Source of the DNA: Pseudomonadales bacterium
Lineage (GTDB): Bacteria; Pseudomonadota; Gammaproteobacteria; Pseudomonadales; Halieaceae
DNA: 64,000 nucleotides
Direction of reading: 5' to 3'
Assembly (NCBI GenBank): GCA_024234735.1
Contig: JACKNV010000011.1
Span: forward strand, 43,321 to 107,320
Part shown: in pieces, positions 49,671-58,594 of the stretch
Numbering within the stretch: the first letter of the stretch is position 1
How the letters are laid out: every line of letters begins with the position of its first letter
Notes under the pieces: model-generated
Seen by the model: only the letters and a program-made list of their open reading frames with translations
The model's database searches: none
What the model was told of the DNA's origin: nothing
Translations under genes and position numbers: made by a program

Positions 49671-52049
49671 ATGGCTTCAATACCTTTTAATGCCCGGGGG
49701 CCTCTCGCTCCCCCAGCCCCGGACACCGGTCGAATTGAGTTGCAGTCAGTTGCAGGTCAACCCGCTGCTCCATCGCCGAAACTGCACCTCTGCCGCTCTC
49801 CTGGAGGCGTCACCTACACCCGTCTGGAACCGTGGATTATCGCATTCCATGACCTGTGCGAAACCCTTCTCCGCCCTCCCCCAGTTGGCGAAAAGGACGG
49901 GTCATACTATGTCGGAGGGCCGCTCCGGGCAGGTTGCACCACCCGTGCCGACGACAATATTCAGCGCATCGAGATAATCGTGTTGGACGGTGATAGCACG
50001 CTCGACCCCGAAACCGGAGCGGTCAGTCCGGGTGCTCCGCCCCCACTTTCCGTCCATGTCGCTTTGATAGAGCTCGGCATACCGCATGTTCTATACACCA
50101 CCCACTCCGATCAGCAACCCGGGAAGGGGCGTCGTTACCGGGTCGTGATACCGGCTACCCTGGCGGATAAGGGCGAGCTCGAAGCATGTCTTGCATGGAT
50201 TTTTCATGAGCTGCACGGCGCCGACTGCTGGCTGGCGGATGTTCCAGAGAACCACCGGCTGTCGCAACCCTGGTTTTTCCCGAGGGTCGAGAGTGACAAT
50301 AGCGAATACCTCTGCTACGCCAGTGAAGTTGGCGAGGGGCTCGATGTCCAGGCGGCGTTGGATTGGTTCCGGGCTGAGACACAAGTTACCGCCCGCCAGC
50401 TCAATGAAGCGACCAGGACGGCGACACCGCGTGACCAAGACAGCGTCTTTGCGCAGTTCAATGCCGCACACGACATCCAGTGGATACTGCAAACACTAGA
50501 GAAGAACGGGTATAGGCTGAACAGCACATCACAGGTTAATGGTGCACCATCGTATCGATTTCTGTCGCCGGTATCGACCAGCGGTAATGCCGGCATTGTG
50601 GTCTTCAAGGCTCTGGATGACGTATGGCGTGTACACAGTCACCACAACGAAGAGGATCCGCTGACCAGGTCGGGGAGTGAGGTATCGAGTAACGATGCCT
50701 GGGACCTTTTCCGGATCTTCGAGCACGGTGGCGACCAGAAAGCTGCGCTGGCGGCCTGGGAACGGGAACAGGATCGACAACCAAGCACTGTGGCGGAGTC
50801 ATCAGGTGATCCGCCCATCGAGGATATCGAAAAGGTACGACCCCTGGATCCGACAGAGTTCCCCAACCAGCGCTTATCAAGCCGCGGGGCCATCATTCTC
50901 CCCCCGACGGTGGCCAATGTACGCCATCTCCTCGACGCCTACCGCCTCCGGGCCAGCTATGATGTGATCCGGAAAGTAATGGAGTTGAGGGTGCCAGGGC
51001 TGTCAGGGTGCCCGGAAAATGCCGATAACAGCGCTCTGACCCACGCCGTCAGCCTGGCATCTTTGCACGGAATAGCAATCAACCAGATACCCAGTTGTAT
51101 CGCCGCCATCGCCGACCGGAATCCCTACAACCCGGTTATTGACTACATCACCAAACAACACTGGGATGGAACGGATCGGCTACAGGACCTATACGCTACC
51201 CTGACCCTGGCAGATGACTTCCCGGAGACCTTGATGCAAAACATTGTCAGACGGTGGCTCGTCAGCGCCGTCGCGGCTGCATTCAAGTCGAGCGGCTTCC
51301 GATGCCGGGGGGTACTGGTTCTACAGGGCCCCCAGTCAATTGGTAAAACGGCATTCTTTTCAGAACTGATCGATGACCCCATGCTGCGGGAGCGCCTCAT
51401 CAAGATAGATCACCACCTCGACGCTGGTGACAAGGATTCCAAAACCACCGCGGTCAGTCACTGGATCGTTGAGATCGGGGAGCTGGACAGCAGTTTCAAG
51501 AAAGACGTGGCCAGGCTTAAAGGCTTCCTTACCGGCACCATAGATAAGATTCGTAGACCCTACGACCGGCGGGATTCGGAGTATCCAAGGCGGACCGTGT
51601 TCTGCGCCTCGGTCAATAGTGCGAACTTTCTGGTCGATGATACCGGCAACACGCGTTGGATGACGATTCCAGTGAAGGCAGTCAATTACAACCATGGTAT
51701 CAACATGCAGCAGCTCTGGGCACAGGTGCATACGCTGTACGAGGCAGGTGTGCAGTGGTGGCTGACTCCGGAGGAAGAAGCGGCGCTGGAGGAGCGCAAC
51801 CAAGGGCATCGTGCCATCAATGCTGTTCGGGACGCTCTAGAGGCAAATCTTGATCTTGAGCTACCAGAATCGAGCTGGAAGCTGAAAACCGCAACGGAAG
51901 TGCTGGAGTGCGTCGGCATTCGCCACCCCAATAACGCCCAAGCACGGGATTGTGGAAACTATCTGAGGGAAGTTCTCGGCAACCCAACTCGGTCGAAAGG
52001 AAAGACCCGCTGGCGAGTTCCGCTGAAGACCTACGATTTCAACTTTTGA
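49671..52049 (+). CDS. VapE-family primase-helicase
   Basis: 792 residues. The N-terminal part (IIVLDGDSTLDPE, HVLYTTHSDQQPGKGRRYRVVIP, then HGADCWLADVPENHRLSQPW) looks like an archaeo-eukaryotic-type primase fold. The C-terminal half is the VapE P-loop: NPVIDYITKQHWDGTDRLQD, LQGPQSIGKTAFF with Lys559, IVEIGELDSSFKKDVARLKG, SEYPRRTVFCASVNSANFL and TGNTRWMTIPV. Such proteins initiate replication of P4-like satellites and integrating elements. ATG 49671 follows AAGGAATCG. Confidence 0.85.
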   Translation: MASIPFNARGPLAPPAPDTGRIELQSVAGQPAAPSPKLHLCRSPGGVTYTRLEPWIIAFHDLCETLLRPPPVGEKDGSYYVGGPLRAGCTTRADDNIQRIEIIVLDGDSTLDPETGAVSPGAPPPLSVHVALIELGIPHVLYTTHSDQQPGKGRRYRVVIPATLADKGELEACLAWIFHELHGADCWLADVPENHRLSQPWFFPRVESDNSEYLCYASEVGEGLDVQAALDWFRAETQVTARQLNEATRTATPRDQDSVFAQFNAAHDIQWILQTLEKNGYRLNSTSQVNGAPSYRFLSPVSTSGNAGIVVFKALDDVWRVHSHHNEEDPLTRSGSEVSSNDAWDLFRIFEHGGDQKAALAAWEREQDRQPSTVAESSGDPPIEDIEKVRPLDPTEFPNQRLSSRGAIILPPTVANVRHLLDAYRLRASYDVIRKVMELRVPGLSGCPENADNSALTHAVSLASLHGIAINQIPSCIAAIADRNPYNPVIDYITKQHWDGTDRLQDLYATLTLADDFPETLMQNIVRRWLVSAVAAAFKSSGFRCRGVLVLQGPQSIGKTAFFSELIDDPMLRERLIKIDHHLDAGDKDSKTTAVSHWIVEIGELDSSFKKDVARLKGFLTGTIDKIRRPYDRRDSEYPRRTVFCASVNSANFLVDDTGNTRWMTIPVKAVNYNHGINMQQLWAQVHTLYEAGVQWWLTPEEEAALEERNQGHRAINAVRDALEANLDLELPESSWKLKTATEVLECVGIRHPNNAQARDCGNYLREVLGNPTRSKGKTRWRVPLKTYDFNF

Positions 52050-52501
52050 TCCGGGGGGGGGGTAGGCAACTGGGGAGAGCTGTCATGGCGGGGTAACCTC
52101 CATTGCATGTCGAGTTTTCCGCGGCGGTTTGCCGAGTATCTTTCGACTGCCCTACCCCCGCTACCCCCCACCATTTACGTTATTGCATGTATCTAAACGG
52201 TTTGACTGGGGGTGGGGGAGGGGTGAGCAATTTCTGAAGAAAAATACACAGTGTCGAGATTACCCCTACCGGAAAAATATACCGCCCCCGATAGTCTGGG
52301 GAAATTGCCTCCCCCTCCCCACCCCATTTATTCACCCGATACAACAGGGCAGACGCCATCGTCTCACGCCTCTTGAAAATACGCCCCGTCCCGTTGCTAT
52401 CAAGGGAATCCACCTGGCGATTCGGCCAAAAGTTCGGAATTTTTTGTGCCTTTCAAACCGAACCTGGTGAAAATATGCCCATAGAAGAGGAGTAGAAAAC
52501 T
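52050..52501. other. G/C-run-rich noncoding region, candidate origin
   Basis: No gene. Opens with a run of ten or so G, then CTACCCCCGCTACCCCCC (52151-52170), then an inverted repeat: TGGGGGTGGGGGAGGGG...GCAATTTC (52207-52234) against GAAATTGC...CCCCCTCCCCACCCCA (52301-52326), 66 nt apart. Position just after the primase-helicase gene and the strong strand asymmetry suit a replication origin or a structured control region. Confidence 0.45.
52207..52326. repeat. Imperfect inverted repeat with G-quadruplex-like arms
   Basis: Arms of 28 and 26 nt; the inner 8 bp (GCAATTTC/GAAATTGC) are exact and the outer G-runs pair with C-runs with small bulges. The left arm has three G-runs of four or five plus further Gs, compatible with a G-quadruplex. 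Confidence 0.65.
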
Positions 52502-52771
52502 ATGTCCATTACCATCGAAGCTACCGATACCGACCTGCAACATAAGCTCATCACGCAAGCCGAAAAGCGACTTCCCTACCTCACCGCGGGGGAAACCTAC
52601 ACCCTCGCAGCGATCCTCGGCGAAACATTCTGGGAAGAGAACGACGAGGAGTCGCACAAAGCCCAGGGCCGTATCTTCAGCGGGCTGGTCAATGACAGGC
52701 GCGTACCGTTCACCGCTGACGGCTGGACCAAGTACCGCCACAACGAATACCGCTATACCCCGACCGAATAG
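52502..52771 (+). CDS. Small hypothetical protein, paralogue B (89 aa)
   Basis: EKRLPYLTAGETYTLAAILG, ETFWEENDEESHKAQGRIFS, GLVN and KYRHNEYRYTP align without gaps to paralogue A. AGAGGAG precedes the ATG. Higher GC than paralogue A, so the pair likely diverged in different backgrounds or came separately. Lies 81 bp before the integrase gene. Function unknown. Confidence 0.7.
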   Translation: MSITIEATDTDLQHKLITQAEKRLPYLTAGETYTLAAILGETFWEENDEESHKAQGRIFSGLVNDRRVPFTADGWTKYRHNEYRYTPTE

Positions 52772-52852
52772 CCCTCACCCACACCGCTGCCGTGTCTACC
52801 CGATGGCGCAGCGGTCACCCATAAACTTTCAATCTTCGCACAGGAGAGACGT

Positions 52853-54031
52853 ATGCCTGCAAGAGTACTAAACGACCATTTCCTAAAAACAGGGCTCACC
52901 TGCCCTCCCGACAAACATCGGATCGAGTACACCTGCGCCAGCCGCAGCGGTTTGTACATCGAGGTCCGTGCTACCAGCCCCGGCCAAGGCACCTGGTACC
53001 TTCGCACGAAAGTTTCCGGCAAAACCGTTCATAACAAGCTGGGACGCACGACTAATATTTCCCTGAAAGAAGCCCGGGCTGCTGCCCGCAAGCTGAAAGC
53101 TGAAATCGAACTCGGTGCCGACCCCCAGGCCGAGCGGCGCCAGAGGCGGGAATCCATGGACTGGGACACCTTCTTTACCGAGAGATACTACCCACACGCC
53201 ACGGCTCACAAGCGCAGTCACCGCAATGACCACGATCTCCACACCCGGTGGATCAGCCCCGAGCTGGGTGAAGTCAAAATCGATCGCATTACGCGGTACC
53301 AGGTGGAGCAACTCCATCAATCCATGGCCGATCAGGGCCTGGCCGCATCATCCTGCAACCATCTGGTTCGAGTCATCCGCCGGGCTTACAACCTGGCGAT
53401 GGAGTGGGGTCTGGTCGACAAAAATCCCGCGGCGAAGATCACCCTGTTCCACGAGGACAACAAGCGCCAGCGGATTCTCACTGAAGACGAGCTGCAACGG
53501 CTCACCGCTATCCTGCGTACCGATAACAACCGGATGGTGTGCCACGTGGTGCTGTATCTGTTGTCGACCGGCGCCCGGCTCAATGAGGCATTGAAGGCAG
53601 AATGGAAGGACATCGATCGCAAGGGCCGTACCTGGACGATCCCCATCCGCAATGCCAAGTCGAAGAGAGTCCGGAGGGTGCCACTCAGTGATGCCGCGCT
53701 GCGGGTACTGGACAAGTTGCGCACCGAGGGTGGATCGCCCTACCTGTTCGTCAGCCCGAGGACGGGGGAACGGCTCACTGAGATCGCCAAGGTCTGGGAC
53801 CGTATCAGGCGCAAGGCCGAGATGCCTGACCTTCGGTTGCATGATCTCCGGCATACCTATGCGAGCATGCTTGTAAATGCTGGTGTCCCGATCTACGAGG
53901 TCAAGGAGCTGCTGGGACACAGCGACATCAAGATCACGGAGCGCTATGCCCACCTGGCCCCGGAGACCCTCCAGAAGGCCTCTGCGGCCGCAGGTGACCG
54001 GATCATTGCCGCGCTGGATTCGGCGGCATGA
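52853..54031 (+). CDS. Tyrosine recombinase (integrase)
   Basis: 392 residues. An Arm/DUF4102-like N-terminal domain (YTCASRSGLYIEVRA, NISLKEARAAARKLKAEIEL) precedes a SAM-like core-binding domain and the catalytic domain: Arg242 in STGARLNEAL, His330-x-x-Arg333 in HDLRHTYAS, LLGHSD, and nucleophile Tyr365 in ERYAHL. All catalytic residues are present. Closest in layout to P4-type island integrases, but it is not next to the tRNA in this window, about 27 kb away. A strong terminator follows. Confidence 0.93.
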   Translation: MPARVLNDHFLKTGLTCPPDKHRIEYTCASRSGLYIEVRATSPGQGTWYLRTKVSGKTVHNKLGRTTNISLKEARAAARKLKAEIELGADPQAERRQRRESMDWDTFFTERYYPHATAHKRSHRNDHDLHTRWISPELGEVKIDRITRYQVEQLHQSMADQGLAASSCNHLVRVIRRAYNLAMEWGLVDKNPAAKITLFHEDNKRQRILTEDELQRLTAILRTDNNRMVCHVVLYLLSTGARLNEALKAEWKDIDRKGRTWTIPIRNAKSKRVRRVPLSDAALRVLDKLRTEGGSPYLFVSPRTGERLTEIAKVWDRIRRKAEMPDLRLHDLRHTYASMLVNAGVPIYEVKELLGHSDIKITERYAHLAPETLQKASAAAGDRIIAALDSAA

Positions 54032-54044
54032 GGACACCTATCAC

Positions 54045-54071
54045 GGCCCCTGCAATGGGGGCCTCCTTTTT
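54045..54071 (+). terminator. Intrinsic terminator after the integrase gene
   Basis: GGCCCC-TGCAATG-GGGGCC stem (54045-54063) followed by TCCTTTTT. Best T-tailed terminator near this gene, 14 nt past the stop. Confidence 0.7.
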
Positions 54072-54201
54072 CACCTATTCAATGACAATCCGACGGGGAA
54101 ACCATCATGAAGACCCAACAAAATGAAAAAAATGAAAATCTGTCCTGCGCCACTTCCAGGACCCTGGATCACCGCGTACCACCTGCAGTAGGGTGGACGC
54201 C

Positions 54202-56184
54202 ATGAAACTCTACATCGCCGAAAAGCCCAGCCTGGGCCGCGCCATTGCCGACGTGCTGCCCAAACCTCACCGCAAAGCCGATGGCTGCATTTATGTCGGC
54301 AACGGGGATTGCGTCAGCTGGTGTGTGGGGCACCTGCTGGAGCAGGCGGAGCCCGATGCCTATGATCCCCAATTCAAGCGATGGCGCCTGGAACACCTGC
54401 CCATCGTCCCTGAACAATGGCAGCTTCAGCCCAAGGCTTGCACTCGCAAACAACTGGCCGTATTGCGCAAACTGGTCAAGGAAGCCGATCAGTTGATCCA
54501 TGCCGGCGACCCGGATCGCGAAGGGCAGCTGCTGGTCGACCAGGTGATCGATTACCTTAAGGTACGCGGCTCCAAACGGGACACCATCCAGCGCTGCCTG
54601 ATCAACGACCTCAACCCGGCGGCGGTCACCCGGGCCCTGGGGCAACTGCGGGACAATAAGGACTTCGCCCCATTATCCACCTCGGCCCTGGCTCGAACCC
54701 GGGCGGATTGGCTGTATGGCATCAATATGACCCGGGCCACCACCCTGATGGGGCAGAAAGTCGGGTACCAGGGGGTGCTGTCGGTTGGCCGGGTACAGAC
54801 ACCGGTATTAGGGCTGGTGGTACGGCGGGATGAGGAGATCGAGGCCTTCGTCCCCAAACCCTTTTACCAGGTCATCGCCCATCTGGTGACTGATCAGGGT
54901 GAGCACTTCAAGGCCCGGTGGCAACCCAGTGAGGCCTGTCTGCCCTACCAGGATGACGAGGGGCGGGTTTTATCCAAGGCACTAGCCGAAAAGGTGCGCT
55001 CCCGCATCCACCAGCAGCCGGCTACCGTCACCGCCAGCAGCTGCAAGCCCAAGAAGCAGCCGCCTCCCCTGCCCTATAACCTGTCGGCCTTGCAGATCGA
55101 TGCGGCCCGTCGGTTTTCCATGAGTGCCAAACAAGTACTCGATGCCGCCCAGACCCTGTACGAGCGCCACAAGCTGATCACCTACCCCCGCTCCGATAGC
55201 CGTCACCTTCCCAGCGGGCACTTTGCCGACCGTCACAGTGTCATCGATGCCGTGGCCGCCAACTGTCGTGCCCTGGAGGAGGCCAGCAAGAATGTTGATC
55301 CCTCACTGAAAAGTGGTGCCTGGAACGACAGTAAGGTCGACGCTCACCACGCAATCATTCCCACCGCTAGGAAAATGGACACCGGGAACCCCAGTCAGGC
55401 AGAGCGCAATGTCTACGAGCTGGTCGCCCGCCAGTACCTGGCCCAGTTCTATCCCGCCCACGAGTACACCGACAGCCAGATCGACCTGGAGATTGCCCGG
55501 AGCCGGTTTATCGCCAAGGACAGGGTGACCGTAAAACCGGGCTGGAAAGTCCTGTTCCCGGCCCGGCCCGGGGCTGATAAAGGTGAGTCGGTCCTGAACA
55601 CCTCGCTGCCAACCCTGGAGAAGGGAGAGACCTGCCTGTGCGAGAAAGGGGAGGTCCTGGAGAAGCAGACAACACCCCCCAAGCCCTTCGACGATGCGAG
55701 CCTGCTGGCAGCGATGACCGGCATTGCGCGGTATGTACAGGATCCGGAACTGCGCAGGGTCCTGAAGGACACGGATGGCCTGGGCACCGAAGCTACCCGG
55801 GCGGGGATCATTGAGCTGCTGTTTACCCGAGGCTTCCTGGTACGCAACCGCAAGCAGATCCGGTCTACGCCCGCCGGCAGGGGCCTGATCCACAGCTTAC
55901 CCGAGATCGCCACCACACCGGATATGACCGCCCACTGGGAGCAGCAACTCGACGCCATCAGTCAGCGCCAGGGGAGCTACAAGGGTTTCATGGAGCCGCT
56001 GTTGGTGTCCCTGCGCGAGCTGATTGTCCAGAGCCAGTCTGTGCTACCCGAGGGGCTGAAAAACATCGAACATACTCGTCCCGCCAGGAGAAGACGACCG
56101 TCCAGTAAATCACCCAAGAAAACCGAGACAAACAGGGGCCGAAAGCGGAAAACGGCGCCGCGAACGCGGGGAAAACCTGCCTAG
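54202..56184 (+). CDS. topB: DNA topoisomerase III
   Basis: 660-residue type IA topoisomerase. N-terminal TOPRIM starts MKLYIAEKPSLGRAIADVLP with HAGDPDREGQLLVD acidic motif; the catalytic Tyr is Tyr328 in LITYPRSDSRHLP, the same number as E. coli TopB. DGLGTEATRAGIIELL is also conserved. It ends in a Lys/Arg-rich tail (SKSPKKTETNRGRKRKT). Conjugative and integrating elements often carry their own copy to resolve replication or transfer intermediates. ATG 54202 preferred over GTG 54193. Confidence 0.95.
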   Translation: MKLYIAEKPSLGRAIADVLPKPHRKADGCIYVGNGDCVSWCVGHLLEQAEPDAYDPQFKRWRLEHLPIVPEQWQLQPKACTRKQLAVLRKLVKEADQLIHAGDPDREGQLLVDQVIDYLKVRGSKRDTIQRCLINDLNPAAVTRALGQLRDNKDFAPLSTSALARTRADWLYGINMTRATTLMGQKVGYQGVLSVGRVQTPVLGLVVRRDEEIEAFVPKPFYQVIAHLVTDQGEHFKARWQPSEACLPYQDDEGRVLSKALAEKVRSRIHQQPATVTASSCKPKKQPPPLPYNLSALQIDAARRFSMSAKQVLDAAQTLYERHKLITYPRSDSRHLPSGHFADRHSVIDAVAANCRALEEASKNVDPSLKSGAWNDSKVDAHHAIIPTARKMDTGNPSQAERNVYELVARQYLAQFYPAHEYTDSQIDLEIARSRFIAKDRVTVKPGWKVLFPARPGADKGESVLNTSLPTLEKGETCLCEKGEVLEKQTTPPKPFDDASLLAAMTGIARYVQDPELRRVLKDTDGLGTEATRAGIIELLFTRGFLVRNRKQIRSTPAGRGLIHSLPEIATTPDMTAHWEQQLDAISQRQGSYKGFMEPLLVSLRELIVQSQSVLPEGLKNIEHTRPARRRRPSSKSPKKTETNRGRKRKTAPRTRGKPA

Positions 56185-56643
56185 GCACGTTGCACTATAT
56201 ACAGGCCAACTAGCCATAACCCCGAATGACCCCGGGGTACCCCCTTTTTCAAGCCATATCTCGCACTATATGTGCCCGGGAAATTTGTGAGATTTTCCTA
56301 AAGGCCGCCGGTACAGGCTGTAGGTTAGCACCAGCGTGATGGCCAGGTGCACCAGAGTGGCCACCTGGGCAGTGCTTTGAGCTGGCCCATGACTCCCCTA
56401 TATCCCAACGGAAGTGATGCTGAGAGGCACAGTCTGGGCCACCTTCGAGATATCTCTCCCTAGATTATTAGAAAGGTAGTTGGCGGTCGGATTTACTTAC
56501 CTGCTCTAAAACACGACGTGTACATGTATACATTCTATACATATATTCGAAATCAACTACTATTTATTGAGAGATCATCCCTGCAACTTATGAGTGTCAG
56601 TCGAGATGACAGTGCCATTGGCACATAACATTTGGAGAATGCA
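56185..56643. other. Noncoding gap with island element copy and TATACA repeats
   Basis: Contains GACCCC-GGGGT-ACCCCC-TTTTT (56228-56249), then the shared segment GCCCGGGAAATTT...TCCTAAAGGCC (56274-56306), and at about 56523-56541 GTATACATTCTATACATAT in an AT-rich run. This reads as a terminator for topB followed by a regulated promoter for the membrane-protein cluster. No gene seen. Confidence 0.5.
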
Positions 56644-57012
56644 ATGAATATTCTAAAAAAGTTAAAGCAGGCCTTTATCCCCATAAATCAGCCCAAGAAT
56701 TTCCCAAGGCTATATTTTATCCCAGAAACTATAACTGTCATGGCTCCACGACAGTCATCAAATGACCCTTGCTATCGGGAAGCGAAAGTACCGGTTCAGA
56801 GCTTACATCGGCGGAGGCATGAAACCGTTATCCAGCGAATTTCCAGCGAGAGCACGGGAGTTTTTCAAGGCACAGTTAAGCATGTTTGGGCAGGTTTGAA
56901 GGGATTTGGCAGGTCTATCGTCCGGTGGCTGGTCTGGCAAGTGTTCTTACCATTATCCATCATAGCCAGTCTCTGGGTGCCAGTTGGTAATCCTGCGAAT
57001 CTTGGCCTATAA
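56644..57012 (+). CDS. Hypothetical protein with one C-terminal membrane span (122 aa)
   Basis: MNILKKLKQAFIPINQPKNF, a basic middle (LHRRRHETVIQRIS), then LVWQVFLPLSIIASLWVPVG as a probable tail anchor. GGAG precedes the ATG. First of five plus-strand genes with membrane or membrane-associated products. AT-rich. No family recognised. Confidence 0.55.
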   Translation: MNILKKLKQAFIPINQPKNFPRLYFIPETITVMAPRQSSNDPCYREAKVPVQSLHRRRHETVIQRISSESTGVFQGTVKHVWAGLKGFGRSIVRWLVWQVFLPLSIIASLWVPVGNPANLGL

Positions 57013-57202
57013 AACGGTGAATATTGAGAAAGCACTATATTGAAACAAACAACTACAAGTTGGGCCTACCGAACCTAGGCTCGAAGTCTGGAGCATTATT
57101 GCATTTCTTATAACTGTTCTAACCAGAGTTTGGTCGAGTTTATGCCGAAGCCAATACCCAAATCCAACTAACACCCCCCTACATACAGATAAGGTGGTGA
57201 GA

Positions 57203-57400
57203 ATGAAACCTTGGAAGAAAATGCTGGATAGTTTTAATAATGCCTATATATGGGCAATCCTTTTTATCGCATTCTTATATTTGTTTTATATCACCCGTGC
57301 GTGGCCTGCGCTTTTTATTGCTATCTCAGCGCTGCTCGTCTCAGTGATATATGCGCGCAAATCAAAGAGACAAGCCAAGAAAATGTATAACAACCTTTAA
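57203..57400 (+). CDS. Small two-span membrane protein (65 aa)
   Basis: MKPWKKMLDSFNNAYIWAIL, hydrophobic segments at about residues 14-34 and 37-55, then a basic tail ARKSKRQAKKMYNN facing the cytoplasm by the positive-inside rule. AAGGTGG precedes the ATG; an upstream GTG is possible. Function unknown. Confidence 0.55.
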   Translation: MKPWKKMLDSFNNAYIWAILFIAFLYLFYITRAWPALFIAISALLVSVIYARKSKRQAKKMYNNL

Positions 57401-57465
57401 CTGATAGACCTGGTGAATCAAGCAAAAGTCGGGCATTTAAATTCCCTTATGCGGCAAGATAGAAA

Positions 57466-57912
57466 ATGAAAATCCTGAAATACAAAATCGCTGCTGACAT
57501 AGATTCAATGAGTAATCTTTATATTCTGCCACATTTGGCACTTCTATTCACAGCAGTATCAACTATGAAAATGATATCGACCATATATTGGTTTGAACGT
57601 GGAGGACGTGATGATGGCCTACCTAATCTTGAAAGCTTTCTCGTGGTCGCGCTAATGCTACCAATATTTATTGGCTATAAATATGGCAAGTCACCGAGCA
57701 TCACAAATCGAATTCGCCTGTTTACCAAGCTATCATCTGTTTGCTTCATTTTGGGGGGAATCCTGATTACTGCAGGATTAATGGTTCCCCAGATATCCTG
57801 TATTGCTTCAGGAAGCCCGTTGATCTTCGCAGGGTTACTGGCAACACTTCTGAATAGGAGGAAACAAATAGCACATAGAAGGGACGGTGAGGCACGCACA
57901 CCAGTTCCATAA
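57466..57912 (+). CDS. Hypothetical polytopic membrane protein (148 aa)
   Basis: Four hydrophobic segments: LYILPHLALLFTAVSTM, SFLVVALMLPIFIGY, SSVCFILGGILITAGLMV and GSPLIFAGLLATLL, with a basic C-terminus. No recognised family. Lies 65 nt after the two-span protein gene, same strand. AT-rich base use unlike the core genome. Confidence 0.55.
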   Translation: MKILKYKIAADIDSMSNLYILPHLALLFTAVSTMKMISTIYWFERGGRDDGLPNLESFLVVALMLPIFIGYKYGKSPSITNRIRLFTKLSSVCFILGGILITAGLMVPQISCIASGSPLIFAGLLATLLNRRKQIAHRRDGEARTPVP

Positions 57913-58102
57913 CTCGGCTTGATTTGGTTAGCTGTCTAACAGGTGTTTACATAAGCACACAAGAGATCAAGACCAAAATCGACCTGTTGGAGACGTTCGC
58001 TCCAAAAGAATTTTTCATGGTTCCTAACTATATTCGCATTTCCGAAAAGACCATATAATGCCTAAGACAATAAAACATTGATTGATTGGGAGGCAACAGT
58101 CT

Positions 58103-58594
58103 ATGGAAGCAGTAGCAGAAGACACCAGAACGGGAGACAAGATCTCTATAGATATTTCCGATAACGACTATGAAGAGATAAAGTCTCTTGCAGAAGATAA
58201 GATCAGCGACTCCAAACTGATGTCTTATATTGATAATCTTGATATATCGGCCGATGCAAAGGCCCTTATAGCTTCATTTCTCAAGACAGCTATCAAGGTG
58301 GGCGAACTTGTAGTAAGAATTGGCAAGAGAATCGTCGAAATCGTCGTCATGATCTCCGCTAAGTTTCCCAATGCCACATTTGGAATGGTTCTCGGTCTCT
58401 TAGTTGGCGTGCTCGTAGCGTCCATACCCATTTTGGGAGCAGTACTCGGCTCTTTTGCAGTCCCAATTGCGGCCGTTTTTGGACTTGCACGAGGTTATGC
58501 AGAGGATCTCCAAGATCAGAGCCTGCGTAGGAAAATCGCTGAGGCATCAACAATGTTCGATCCTCTCAAAGGTGAAGTGCATGTCGCTGGCTGA
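58103..58594 (+). CDS. Hypothetical membrane protein (163 aa) paired with TerB-like partner
   Basis: The acidic N-terminus (DISDNDYEEIKSLAEDKISD) is followed by an amphipathic stretch (VGELVVRIGKRIVEIVVMIS) and two hydrophobic Gly/Ala-rich spans (MVLGLLVGVLVASIPILGAV, GSFAVPIAAVFGLARGY). GGGAGG upstream of ATG 58103. Its last 14 nt overlap the next gene, so the two products are probably made in fixed ratio and act together. Confidence 0.65.
   Translation: MEAVAEDTRTGDKISIDISDNDYEEIKSLAEDKISDSKLMSYIDNLDISADAKALIASFLKTAIKVGELVVRIGKRIVEIVVMISAKFPNATFGMVLGLLVGVLVASIPILGAVLGSFAVPIAAVFGLARGYAEDLQDQSLRRKIAEASTMFDPLKGEVHVAG

Noticed and set aside
52853..54031. Integrase as the direct partner of the tRNA at 25678
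   Set aside because: It lies about 27 kb away and no attachment repeat links them; the connection is possible but not shown.
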